Assembly (NCBI GenBank): GCA_025360585.1
Contig: JANYBW010000046.1
Coordinates: 1-64,000, forward strand
Direction of reading: 5' to 3'
From: Actinomycetes bacterium
Lineage (GTDB): Bacteria > Actinomycetota > Acidimicrobiia > IMCC26256 > PALSA-610
Length of the DNA: 64,000 nucleotides
The notes beneath the pieces were generated by a model. The model was not told the DNA's origin and made no database searches. It saw nothing but the letters and a program-made list of their open reading frames with translations. Position numbers and translations under genes: made by a program. Position 1 is the stretch's first letter, and every line of letters starts with the position of its first letter. Shown here one piece after another: positions 1-7,817 of this stretch.

Positions 1-611
1 TGTACAAGACCACTGAACACTCGTAGCGCCGCGTTGCCAAGCGTGATGACCGTAGTTGGTTGCGCAGCTTCGAGGTCGGCGACCAGCCTCGAGCGTTGCG
101 TCGAGAGTGCGGTCCTTACGATGTCGCTCTCACTCGGATGCGCAGCGAGATGTGGCACCGGGGCCTCTACCGAAGTGGCGAAGGGCACGAAACGTTCTCG
201 TAACGCGACGGCACCATCGACACTGCCGTAATAAGTATCGAGGCAGTCAGTGACCCACGCTTCGTTGCGTTCAAGACCAAACTTCTTGATGACCTTGTCT
301 CGCACCCAGACACCCGACGATCCGTTGAGCTTCCCTACCGCGCTTACGGTCCCCCACTTTGGATCGAAGGAAACATCACTACGCCATTGATCAATCCGTG
401 CAGATTCGTCGGCACCATCCCAGAACGGCTCAGGCTCATTGTCGACCGGAATGGCTGCGATTCGCACGGCTGGTTCGAAGCCAGCAGGCGTTTCCCACCG
501 CCCGTGGAGCGCGCTCGGGTAGGCACCTAGCACAAACCACGGCCGAGCCTCCGAAATCTTCGGGGCGCAAGACAACACCGGTTGCCCAAACGGGAAATTA
601 CCTTCGATCAT
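1..611 (-). CDS. Uracil-DNA-glycosylase-fold protein, partial at left edge
   Basis: The frame starts with ATG at 609-611 and stays open to base 1, so the 3' end lies outside the window (about 203 codons seen). The translation looks like a member of the uracil-DNA glycosylase superfamily: an N-terminal segment FVLGAYPSALHGRW, a middle segment with WVRDKVIKKFG, and near the edge VITLGNAALRVF, which resembles the strand-and-loop element of UDG-like folds. The start codon overlaps the stop of the upstream 145-residue gene in an ATGA, so the two are probably translated together. Base-excision activity is not demonstrable because the C-terminal part is missing. The family assignment is by pattern recognition only. 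Confidence 0.72.
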   Translation of the reverse strand, partial: MIEGNFPFGQPVLSCAPKISEARPWFVLGAYPSALHGRWETPAGFEPAVRIAAIPVDNEPEPFWDGADESARIDQWRSDVSFDPKWGTVSAVGKLNGSSGVWVRDKVIKKFGLERNEAWVTDCLDTYYGSVDGAVALRERFVPFATSVEAPVPHLAAHPSESDIVRTALSTQRSRLVADLEAAQPTTVITLGNAALRVFSGLV

Positions 612-1045
612 CGCAGTCCTGTCGTCAGTTCGAGCACCACTCCATCGCGCTCCACAAGCCGCAGTTCGCCAAGGGTACCGTTCGCCACGGTCTCATATTT
701 CGAAGCCACCGTTTCGGTGCCGTCCCACAACACCGCGGCGGCCTGACGCGTCGCAAGGTGACTGTTCACCACGCCACGATCCAGATTGAAGACAGTCAAC
801 ATCTCGGCTGGCAAAGCAAGCAGGTCTTGAATATCTCCTGCGATTCCTCGGAAACTCTCGGCCTTGCTCAGCGCTGCCGCGCGTTCGTCGTTCGTTGGCC
901 GATGGCCAAATTCGTCGTCGAGTAACCGAAGTGCGATCAGCGCGCTGTGTACTTCGCCAGCAGCGCACGCGATTCTCCAGTGGACCATGGCTTCGTCGGC
1001 ACCCTCAAGGGTTTCCAGCACGCGAGATCTCAATCCTCCTGGCAA
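608..1045 (-). CDS. Conserved hypothetical protein, 145 aa, start uncertain
   Basis: I do not recognise the family. The frame ends in a TGA that overlaps the ATG of the UDG-fold gene by 4 bp, which is the main reason to believe it is real. The composition is protein-like, with helical Ala/Leu/Glu-rich stretches and a hydrophilic C-terminus; no signal peptide or membrane segment is visible. The start is uncertain: no ATG precedes the first recognisable residues, the annotated start is a TTG, and an internal ATG lies about 20 codons further in. An in-frame stop about 50 bases upstream of the TTG limits extension. It could be a partner or regulator of the glycosylase-like protein, inferred only from the overlap. 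Confidence 0.5.
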   Translation of the reverse strand: MPGGLRSRVLETLEGADEAMVHWRIACAAGEVHSALIALRLLDDEFGHRPTNDERAAALSKAESFRGIAGDIQDLLALPAEMLTVFNLDRGVVNSHLATRQAAAVLWDGTETVASKYETVANGTLGELRLVERDGVVLELTTGLR

Positions 1046-1425
1046 GGTATTGCGCAGCGATTGCCTCGGGCTACGTCGCGGCGTCTACGAATATGCAGAG
1101 GGTTGAGATGAGTTTCATGTCGTCGAGGTTCTGCGCTCGGCTATGGAGGAACTCTTCTGTGCACACGCGCCAATCGCGATCACTCAACACAGCAGTGCTT
1201 CAGGAATTGCCGAACCGTCGCCCGCGCTGCTTAAACGGGCAACAAACACGGCATCGACCGCTTCTGAGCGCAACAAAACCTGCCCAGCCACCTATATCGG
1301 CTATCCGAACACGAAAGCGGCCATGATCGGCGTCGATTCCAACAAAGCCGGGGCCGCTCCCCCACACCAATTATCCTCACCGCGTTGCAGTAAACAGGTT
1401 TTCTCCCAAGTTTTCTCCAACCCCC
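1046..1425. other. Intergenic stretch with no recognisable gene
   Basis: Short overlapping frames exist on both strands, but none has a ribosome binding site, a known motif or protein-like composition. It should hold the promoter of the minus-strand pair at 1-1045 and of the tRNA, but I could not place convincing boxes. Confidence 0.5.
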
Positions 1426-1498
1426 GCCTTCGTAGCTCAGGGGATAGAGCAACCGCCTCCTAAGCGGTAGGTCGCAAGTTCGATTCTTGCCGAGGGCG
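1426..1498 (+). tRNA. tRNA-Arg (anticodon CCT)
   Basis: A full cloverleaf folds by eye. The acceptor arms GCCTTCG (1426-1432) and CGAGGGC (1491-1497) pair over 7 bp with one G-T. The D arm contains AGCTCAGGGGATAGAGC. The anticodon stem ACCGC/GCGGT encloses the loop CTCCTAA with anticodon CCT, and the T arm GCAAG/CTTGC encloses TTCGATT. The discriminator is G1498. CCA is not encoded; the next bases are CA. It reads AGG codons. Confidence 0.96.
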
Positions 1499-1630
1499 CA
1501 ACGCACACGCGCACATCTGGCGACCCCGCGCGTCGAAAACTGAAGCTTCCCCGCACCCAAAAGCCTGCAGGCGGCGCACGCGGGAATGCAACATTCCGGT
1601 CCTTCAGTCTCTTCGCCGGGACCGAGCCGT

Positions 1631-2269
1631 TTACGAACCAAGCCGGCGCAGCATGGTGCGAGCGATCGCGACGAGATTCGCTTCGACGGTCTCGGCCTTG
1701 GGAGAAGTGGCTTGAAACGATGCATGAATCGACAGAACCAAACTGCCGTGGCTCAGCTGGAGCGTGTATGTGCTGTCGGTTCCCGGCGTTGCGTAGAAGA
1801 TCGCAGATTCACCGACCCCGGCGACCGGTTTACTCGACGTGAATCCGTGAGGTTCAGAGAACCCAAGTTGTTTCGGAGTCTTTTTGCGAACTACGCCGAT
1901 GTCGATGGAGTTCGAATTGCCAGAACCCAGCGGTTTGCCACTGAAGCTGCACGTGTCGTAGGTCGGCTCGTATCTGAGCTGATGTCCAGCACCTTCCGGC
2001 ACGGCGCCGAGCAAGGCTGTTATCTCAGGCTTGTCCGCTAACGGGCAAATATCCGGAAGTGCCACCACTGCGAGGCTTGTCGTCGTTATTGCGACCGAAC
2101 CCGTTGCGGTTGCAGATGTTGTCGTGATGTCCGCGGCCCCCGACGGCAACGATGTCGTTACCCGCTCGGCGGGCGTTGCGCTCGATCCGCACGCGGTAGC
2201 GAACAGCGCGAGCAAGCTGAACGTGCTCCATAGTTTTGCGATCGTTGCGAACGAGCTTCGACGATTCAT
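1631..2269 (-). CDS. Secreted lipoprotein with DUF3558-like domain, 212 aa
   Basis: The start was chosen at the ATG giving MNRRSSFATIAKLW, a basic N-terminus followed by a hydrophobic stretch and a lipobox-like ATAC, so the mature protein should be lipid-anchored from its Cys. A Thr/Ser-rich linker precedes a domain running roughly from PLADKPEITALLG to the C-terminus, ending LVAIARTMLRRL. That layout, a substrate-like N-terminal helix, a Cys in the middle (YDTCSF) and a terminal ARTxLxRL helix, resembles small actinobacterial lipoprotein domains of the DUF3558 type. The C-terminal part is related to that of the next lipoprotein upstream (2310-3497). It is the last gene of the minus-strand unit 1631-4263. 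The function is unknown. Confidence 0.8.
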   Translation of the reverse strand: MNRRSSFATIAKLWSTFSLLALFATACGSSATPAERVTTSLPSGAADITTTSATATGSVAITTTSLAVVALPDICPLADKPEITALLGAVPEGAGHQLRYEPTYDTCSFSGKPLGSGNSNSIDIGVVRKKTPKQLGFSEPHGFTSSKPVAGVGESAIFYATPGTDSTYTLQLSHGSLVLSIHASFQATSPKAETVEANLVAIARTMLRRLGS

Positions 2270-2309
2270 GAATATCTCTCCAGTACGTAACGTGGCGCAC
2301 AGCATTGTT

Positions 2310-3497
2310 TCATGGCAATCGACTGAGGATCGTCCGTGCGACTGCAATCAGTTCTTTGTCGCTGCGTTGTTTCGAAATTGTGGTTGCGTTCGTACCGGGC
2401 CCCACCGCGCCGCGGACGATGTTGATGTCGAGAATGTCTCGGCCTTTCAGTACGACGACCGAGCTGATCGGATACTTGGGGTCCGTGGGTGCAGCAATCG
2501 CACGATCTCCGATGTTCGGCATGGCGCTGTAGTGGAAATAGCCGTTGAGATATGCAACGGCGATGGCTTTCGTTCGACATCGAAAGATCGAATACTGAAT
2601 GGCGCGATAGCCCGGATCGGTGATGCCGGCGATCGTTTCGACTCGCCCATTACTGACATCGATCCCCGCGCGCATTTGTATCTTGCCGCCGTTGGCTTCG
2701 GGCGCTTTCATCGGCACGCCAAGAAGTGTGGCCGCTTCCACCTGTGTGATCAGACTCGCGGCGTAATCGCCTCCGACGAAGGCGGTGATGTCATCTCCAA
2801 CCCCAGGTTTTACAGCGATCGCTCGGATGCCGTTTCGACTCCAGGCCACGGCACCTTTTCCAACCGCCGAGCCCTGTCCGTCGACGGTGTACGTCATCGT
2901 GCCATGCTCAAGGCCCTCAAAGGCCCCTTTGATTACCAGCGATGTGATGTCCTTGTGGCCAGGGATTTCCGACGCACTGATTTGGAACTGCCCGAAACCC
3001 AAGAACTTGAGATCGAACGGTCCGACGAGTGGCGATTGCAAAACCACGTCATCATCATTCGCGGACAATGCGTCGCCATCAAGGCGGTACGTCATGACCG
3101 TAGGGACGGTTGCGCCAAGAAACGGTCCATCGATTTTCAACGTGAAATTGATCGCGCGTTTCGCAACGTCGATGTCGAAAACGCCGTCGACGTTGCCGCC
3201 ACGGTCTCTATCATCGCGCCAGGTGCCGAGCCACGTTCCGTTGATCTTGTCGCGTTCGCGTCGTAGCTGTTCCGTCGTCGACCGAACGTTTGCCGGTAGT
3301 TTCGGCCCACTGGCGTCGATAGTCGTGCCGGTCCGGATCGCAGTTTTGGAGCTTCCTGAACCGGGTTGGCCGGTTATGTTTGGGTGCGTCGAGTTCGTGG
3401 AGTTCGTCGAGGTCTCGTTGTCCGAACACGCAGCAAGCAGTGCGAGTCCTCCCAACAATTCGAGCAGAGCGCGGCGCCCGAATTCTTGTTCGCTCAT
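2310..3497 (-). CDS. Lipoprotein, two-domain, 395 aa
   Basis: The ATG at 3495-3497 overlaps the TGA of the upstream gene (ATGA). The N-terminus MSEQEFGRRALLELLGG resembles a twin-arginine-like signal but has only one FGRRA arginine pair; it ends in a lipobox LLAAC about 24 residues in. A Thr/Asn-rich linker follows. The middle (about residues 90-230) is a beta-rich domain around GTWLGTWRDDRDRGG and DGPFLGATVP, reminiscent of a lipocalin or avidin-like barrel, though this is only an impression. The C-terminal about 130 residues match the downstream lipoprotein's domain (QVEAATLLG early, ELIAVARTILSRLP at the end). It probably sits on the outer face of the membrane. I do not know its ligand. 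Confidence 0.8.
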   Translation of the reverse strand: MSEQEFGRRALLELLGGLALLAACSDNETSTNSTNSTHPNITGQPGSGSSKTAIRTGTTIDASGPKLPANVRSTTEQLRRERDKINGTWLGTWRDDRDRGGNVDGVFDIDVAKRAINFTLKIDGPFLGATVPTVMTYRLDGDALSANDDDVVLQSPLVGPFDLKFLGFGQFQISASEIPGHKDITSLVIKGAFEGLEHGTMTYTVDGQGSAVGKGAVAWSRNGIRAIAVKPGVGDDITAFVGGDYAASLITQVEAATLLGVPMKAPEANGGKIQMRAGIDVSNGRVETIAGITDPGYRAIQYSIFRCRTKAIAVAYLNGYFHYSAMPNIGDRAIAAPTDPKYPISSVVVLKGRDILDINIVRGAVGPGTNATTISKQRSDKELIAVARTILSRLP

Positions 3498-3700
3498 GGA
3501 GTCGTCGAATCGGTTCGTTTGCGGCCCAGCGGCGCCCACATCGCAAGCGCTGCGCCACCGAAGAGTCCGATGATCGGAAGCACGGACACCGTGATGTTGT
3601 CCAGCTGGATCGCACCGAACAGCACCAAATCGAAACCTACAAACAACCCCACGAAGAATCCGCAGAACGCCGCGAGACCAATACGACCGCGATATTTCAT
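3494..3700 (-). CDS. Small two-helix membrane protein, 68 aa
   Basis: It starts at the ATG at 3698-3700, which overlaps the upstream TGA, and its own TGA overlaps the next ATG, so it is locked in the middle of a translationally coupled chain. The sequence MKYRGRIGLAAFCGFFVG opens the first hydrophobic helix, VSVLPIIGLFGGAALAMWAP forms the second, and the tail is basic (LGRKR). Both ends being short suggests a helical hairpin. No family was recognised. The context suggests a membrane partner of the secreted proteins on either side. Confidence 0.75.
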   Translation of the reverse strand: MKYRGRIGLAAFCGFFVGLFVGFDLVLFGAIQLDNITVSVLPIIGLFGGAALAMWAPLGRKRTDSTTP

Positions 3701-4263
3701 GGCTTCACCTTTCGCGCACGGATCGTCAAAGAGAGATTCATTAACATGAACACGGTGAGCGCGAGCGACGCCCATGCGAGTGGGCTCGTGCCTTCGATTT
3801 GCACAACGACGGCACCCCGACACAACACGCCACTAGGTTCTTGATCGCGTCCGTGGACCAAGACTTTGATGCCGGCGATCAACTTCGGGAAGTCGTAGTG
3901 ATACGTGCCCTTGTTTGCGTTTGACCCGGTTTGCTTTCCGTTTTTGCCCCACTGGCCGATTTCGATATCACCGATGGGCCACGGAAACTTCCCTTGTACC
4001 TCACCGACCGCCGCCCGTTTTGTGGCGGGAACGGGCACGCTCGCAGCCCACTTCACATCACCCACACGGGGAATTTTGGCAAAGTTGGTCGTAACTGCGT
4101 CGTAGGTCTTTCCCGATTGAAGTTGCGTTCCGGTTGCGGCACAACCACCCGTCACGTTCGCGCCCGCTGGAGGGGCACCCATCGCTACTCCCCCACCGAT
4201 AGCGAACAACATCACACCACACAGCACTGGTCGTTTCAATCGTCGCGTCATTGATCGCTTCAA
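3697..4263 (-). CDS. Secreted/membrane-anchored protein with signal peptide and C-terminal helix, 188 aa
   Basis: This is the first gene of the unit 1631-4263. The TTG start at 4263 is preceded by GGAG at a good distance; an in-frame ATG four codons later is the alternative. The signal peptide runs through VLCGVMLFAIGGGVAMGAPPAGA. The mature part has two cysteines (GGCAATG, GVLCRGA) that may pair, a Gly/Lys-rich middle, and ends with a membrane helix (SLALTVFMLMNLSLTI) and a basic tail. The topology is therefore an exported domain held by one helix. The last codons overlap the next ATG. No family was recognised. Confidence 0.78.
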   Translation of the reverse strand: MKRSMTRRLKRPVLCGVMLFAIGGGVAMGAPPAGANVTGGCAATGTQLQSGKTYDAVTTNFAKIPRVGDVKWAASVPVPATKRAAVGEVQGKFPWPIGDIEIGQWGKNGKQTGSNANKGTYHYDFPKLIAGIKVLVHGRDQEPSGVLCRGAVVVQIEGTSPLAWASLALTVFMLMNLSLTIRARKVKP

Positions 4264-4376
4264 GGCGAGTCTCCTTTGCTCGCTGTCAGTATCCGCCGTG
4301 CAACCCCACCGAACTAGGGGGCAAACGACCCCATTGCGATGTGGTGAGAACTACCCCCGATCGAGAAAGGGGCGAG

Positions 4377-4991
4377 CTACCACTGTGGGGCGATGCCGAG
4401 ACGGTGCGCAAGGTTCGTGAGTTCCGCACGGCGGCGCGCCCCAGTTTTGTCGCGGATTCGATCCAGGTGCGAGTGCACTGTCGTGATCGCAATCGTCAGC
4501 AATTCCGCAATGTCCTGGTCGGTTTCACCGTTCGCAACGAGCGCGAGCACTTCACGTTCACGAGCAGTCAAACGAAATGGCGTTTCGGTGGGGTCCGCGC
4601 GCAACAGATACGACGCGAGCGTGGGCGACACGTACGTGGAGCCGCTCGCGACCGTTCGGATCGCGCGCGTTATTTCTGCTGCGTCGGCCGCTTTCGTGAG
4701 GTAGCCCGCGGCACCCGCGCCAATCGCGGCGACCACATCCGCGGGAGTTGCGGCAGCCGAAACAACCAAGACTCGAGTGCCTTGCGAGCTGACGTGCGTC
4801 ACTCCTGCTGCGCCTTCGATACCCGGCAAGTGCAGATCGAGCAATACCACATCGGGGTTCGCATTGAGCGTGTCGTACATCTCGATCGAGCTCGCTTCGC
4901 CTAACAGTTCGAGATCATCGGCGGCTTCAACGGCCATCGCGAGGCCTTGCCGATATACCGGATGATCATCAACAATCACCAGCGAAATCAT
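4377..4991 (-). CDS. NarL/LuxR-family response regulator, 204 aa
   Basis: The start is the ATG at 4989-4991, overlapping the kinase stop (ATGA); an upstream in-frame ATG four codons earlier is less likely. The receiver domain (residues 1-120) has the acidic pair in VIVDDHP, the phospho-acceptor Asp in VVLLDLHLPG, the Ser/Thr in VLVVSA and the Lys in GYLTKA. The LuxR helix-turn-helix (about 140-200) has the usual LTAREREVLALVANGE then TTVHSHLDRI. It should be phosphorylated by the kinase encoded just upstream and bind DNA as a dimer. Regulated genes are unknown; the secreted-protein unit immediately downstream is an obvious candidate by position only. Confidence 0.95.
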   Translation of the reverse strand: MISLVIVDDHPVYRQGLAMAVEAADDLELLGEASSIEMYDTLNANPDVVLLDLHLPGIEGAAGVTHVSSQGTRVLVVSAAATPADVVAAIGAGAAGYLTKAADAAEITRAIRTVASGSTYVSPTLASYLLRADPTETPFRLTAREREVLALVANGETDQDIAELLTIAITTVHSHLDRIRDKTGARRRAELTNLAHRLGIAPQW

Positions 4992-7750
4992 TGCGACACC
5001 CATATGCTCACGCGAGTTCCCTTGCCGGGCGCACTGATGATTTCAACTTCGCCACCGATTTCGGAGATACGCTTCCGGATCGATTCGGTCAGGCCAAACC
5101 CTTGCGGTTGTGACGAATCGAACCCGATGCCGCGATCGATCAGGCACACGCTCACATCAGAATCGCTTGCGTTAACGGTCAGTTTCGCGCGCCGGACATT
5201 CGCATGCTTCGCAACATTCGTAACGGCTTCATGGCATGCCTCCGCGATCGCGCTCACCACTTCGGGCTTGAGTGTCGAGCTGGTTTTCTCAACCGACTCG
5301 GACACATCGAATTCGATCTTCATCTCCACCCCAGCATGAGCAGCAACGATACGACGCAGCGCCCGACACAACGACTCACCGGGCAACGATGCGTCGGAAC
5401 CGCCAAGAATCTGTTCCAGGCGAACCGTCTCTTGCACCGCGACCAGTTGGATCGCCTCAAGATCGCGCACGTGCCCACCGCCTATTGCTTCCAGTGTCTG
5501 TAACGCACTGTCGTGCAACGCTCGGAGCTGACGCGATCGTTCCCGCTCACGAGCGAGCATTGCGCCTTCATGCAGCGCTTCGCCTTGAGCGATAGCCAAT
5601 CGCTGCGATCCGTCTCGGATCTGCAAAGCGATGACTCGCCCACCAACAAACATGCCAGCCATCGCAACCATATTCGTCGCGAACTCACTTGGTCCCTCGC
5701 TGAGGGCCGCGCTTGCAATACCGGCCACGCCGACTGCACTGAGAACCGTCGCGCTCGAAACATCAGTTGACGTCATCGCTTGACCCGAGACCGATGGTGC
5801 AGCAAGACCCCACGGCGCCCAGTTCAGGTACGTCGAGCGGTCGGCGGGATTCACATTGCGTCGCCCAACAATGACAGCCGCAATCGCGATGAGCGCATCG
5901 GCACGCGAGCCCACCACGTCGTCTCCGGCGCGCTGCCACAACCGACGAGCAATCACGGCCGCGGGAACGGAGATACCAACAAACTCGAGTACGGCGACTC
6001 CAGCTCGCCGAAAGTTCCGGCGTCCCGCAACAACCGCGGCAAGCCCTGTCGCGATACCCGAAACGCGATAGGCCAACAACGCGGTTGCGATCGCTCTACC
6101 TGCGCTCGCGTCGGAAGCCGGGTTCACTCCAAGGCTGAGATTTGGACGTGCGGTTCGCAAATCCGCGACCTTGCGCTCGGTGCCGGTACTTCTTTTGCCA
6201 ATAGAGGCATTTTTCCCCACGACACGGCCGAGTCTTTGTGTCATCGTCTTGGCATGCCCGAACCAATCCGCGTGCACATTTCGGCGAACCGTCCGCTGCT
6301 GCGCGCCGGTTTGGAGCGCCTGGCCACCGGCGCGGGCATCGAGATCGTCGATGATGGCATCGATGCTGAATTGGGATTGCGTTGCAACAGTGCGACCGAA
6401 GCGGCGCTCTCGGTTGCCAAGCAGATCACGATTCGCGTCGGCGATATCGTCATCGAATGTGGGCAGCGACCCAATGAGGCCGTCTGGGCGCGGATTCGTG
6501 AATTGGTCGTGAACGCGGATGCCTGAAGTTGGCACCGCCGGCAGCGATACAGAAATACGCGCTCCCCGCTCAGGCTGCGACCAAAATTCGCCATCTCCAT
6601 CAACAACCCGTGCGACGGACACAATGTGTTCAAGAGCCCGCGCGTATTCGCTCCCATCGTCGCCGCTTGAACTATCGAAACCTTTGCCGTGGAATCGGGC
6701 GTGCAGCGCGACGTTGGAGTCAGCCGGCACGACCCGCAACACCAGACGATCGGTCGCGCCGAATTCTTGCGCGGCCGCCACGAGCAACGACACGATTTCG
6801 CGAATTATGCCCCCAAGCGACGCAGAAAGACTCGGCGGGACAAGATCGTTGTGAAACTGAGTTTCCGACTCAACGACGCCGCCCTCGAAAAACCGCAAGG
6901 GTTGATCTTCGAACACGAGTTCTACCCGGACACCAATTGCGTCCGCGGCCTCGACACCGCGATGCAACGTGGAAAACAAATCGCTCCCCACGGAATCACG
7001 CCCAACCAACGCGCAACGTAAACGGTTTGCTTCAGCCCGAGCCATCCTCGCGCATTGTTCACGGTCCGCGGATGAACTCATCGCGCCGAAAACCGACAAC
7101 GTGGCGGAATGCAAACGACGATGTTGTCTCGTCCGTTCGGCTTGACTCGCGACCGCGCGCGCATGTTCCAAAGCAATGACGCCCGCCGTATCTGCGAGGA
7201 CAGCGTGGCGACGATGCGCATTCACGTAGGCCCGCGCGCCGCAGTGCTGTCCGACCCACGTGATGACGTCGTTGACCGCGAGTACCCAACCACTCACCCG
7301 GGCGTCGCGGCCACGCGCTCGCGTGCCACACCACAATCCGGCAGCACCCAACATCGTGACGGCACCCACGCGGGCCGCGGTATCGTCGCAGGAACTTGCG
7401 CCGTGCGCAGCACCAATCGCGAGGTTCTTCATCCACGTTGCGGCGTCGCTGGGCCCCAGACCGAACTGACTCACGACCAACGCGCTCGCTGCACAAGAGG
7501 CGTCGACGATCACAGCGGTTCGGTCTTGGAAAGCTCCGGCCTTGGTGATTCGGTACGCAACCCATGCGGATTCGCCAGTCATTGCACCCAACAGCGCCCA
7601 CTGCAAGCGAGGATGTTTGTAACGGTGACGATCGCCGATGACCATCAACGTGGAGAATGCGAGTTGCCCTACGCGCTCTACGTACCAGACGCGCACCAAC
7701 GACCGTTCCGCATCTGCTTCGGCGTTTGTCAATCGCAAGGCTGGGCCCAC
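4988..7750 (-). CDS. Two-module HisKA_3 histidine kinase frame (920 aa; possibly two genes)
   Basis: One open frame (GTG at 7748-7750) contains two complete kinase-like modules in tandem. The C-terminal module (about residues 503-920) is normal: hydrophobic sensor helices, DHp box RQLRALHDSALQ with His746, N box EACHEAVTNVAKHA, and G box DRGIGFD with a later GKGTRVSIW. The N-terminal module (about 1-408) has the same layout with RRLHSATL (His214), but its N box lacks the Asn and its first glycine motif reads FHGKGFD, so ATP binding looks lost. An internal ATG at 6242-6244 would give a 418-aa kinase alone. The linker, residues about 409-502, looks non-coding on this strand and lies opposite the plus-strand frame at 6254-6526. 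Either a fused kinase/pseudokinase or two genes joined by read-through fits. The stop overlaps the response regulator start. Confidence 0.75.
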   Translation of the reverse strand: MGPALRLTNAEADAERSLVRVWYVERVGQLAFSTLMVIGDRHRYKHPRLQWALLGAMTGESAWVAYRITKAGAFQDRTAVIVDASCAASALVVSQFGLGPSDAATWMKNLAIGAAHGASSCDDTAARVGAVTMLGAAGLWCGTRARGRDARVSGWVLAVNDVITWVGQHCGARAYVNAHRRHAVLADTAGVIALEHARAVASQAERTRQHRRLHSATLSVFGAMSSSADREQCARMARAEANRLRCALVGRDSVGSDLFSTLHRGVEAADAIGVRVELVFEDQPLRFFEGGVVESETQFHNDLVPPSLSASLGGIIREIVSLLVAAAQEFGATDRLVLRVVPADSNVALHARFHGKGFDSSSGDDGSEYARALEHIVSVARVVDGDGEFWSQPERGARISVSLPAVPTSGIRVHDQFTNPRPDGLIGSLPTFDDDIADANRDLLGNRERRFGRTVATQSQFSIDAIIDDLDARAGGQALQTGAQQRTVRRNVHADWFGHAKTMTQRLGRVVGKNASIGKRSTGTERKVADLRTARPNLSLGVNPASDASAGRAIATALLAYRVSGIATGLAAVVAGRRNFRRAGVAVLEFVGISVPAAVIARRLWQRAGDDVVGSRADALIAIAAVIVGRRNVNPADRSTYLNWAPWGLAAPSVSGQAMTSTDVSSATVLSAVGVAGIASAALSEGPSEFATNMVAMAGMFVGGRVIALQIRDGSQRLAIAQGEALHEGAMLARERERSRQLRALHDSALQTLEAIGGGHVRDLEAIQLVAVQETVRLEQILGGSDASLPGESLCRALRRIVAAHAGVEMKIEFDVSESVEKTSSTLKPEVVSAIAEACHEAVTNVAKHANVRRAKLTVNASDSDVSVCLIDRGIGFDSSQPQGFGLTESIRKRISEIGGEVEIISAPGKGTRVSIWVSQ
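6254..6526 (+). CDS. Degenerate receiver-domain protein nested antisense to the kinase linker, 90 aa
   Basis: The plus-strand frame ATG 6254 to TGA 6526 reads like the first half of a NarL-type receiver: IRVHISANRPLLRAGLERLA aligns with the ISLVIVDDHPVYRQGLAMAV of the neighbouring regulator, including the Pro, Arg, Gly and Leu. The acidic pair is replaced by Ala-Asn, and no phospho-acceptor Asp in an LLDLHLP-like strand follows, so it would be a pseudo-receiver. The C-terminal half has regular alternating hydrophobicity (IRVGDIVIECG, WARIRELV) and ends cleanly. Its ends coincide with the ends of the two kinase modules on the other strand. No good ribosome binding site precedes it. It may be a true small gene or a relic; I lean to real or recently real coding sequence. 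Confidence 0.5.
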   Translation: MPEPIRVHISANRPLLRAGLERLATGAGIEIVDDGIDAELGLRCNSATEAALSVAKQITIRVGDIVIECGQRPNEAVWARIRELVVNADA

Positions 7751-7817
7751 CGGTGCAGCCTAATGGCTACGCCGCGGGGACGGGCCGAGGACGCGAGTCC
7801 GCCATAAAGGGACGGTT

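Noticed and set aside
2031-3266. Long plus-strand open frame of 411 codons
   Set aside because: It is antisense to two lipoprotein genes with clear signal peptides; its translation is low-complexity and lacks motifs.
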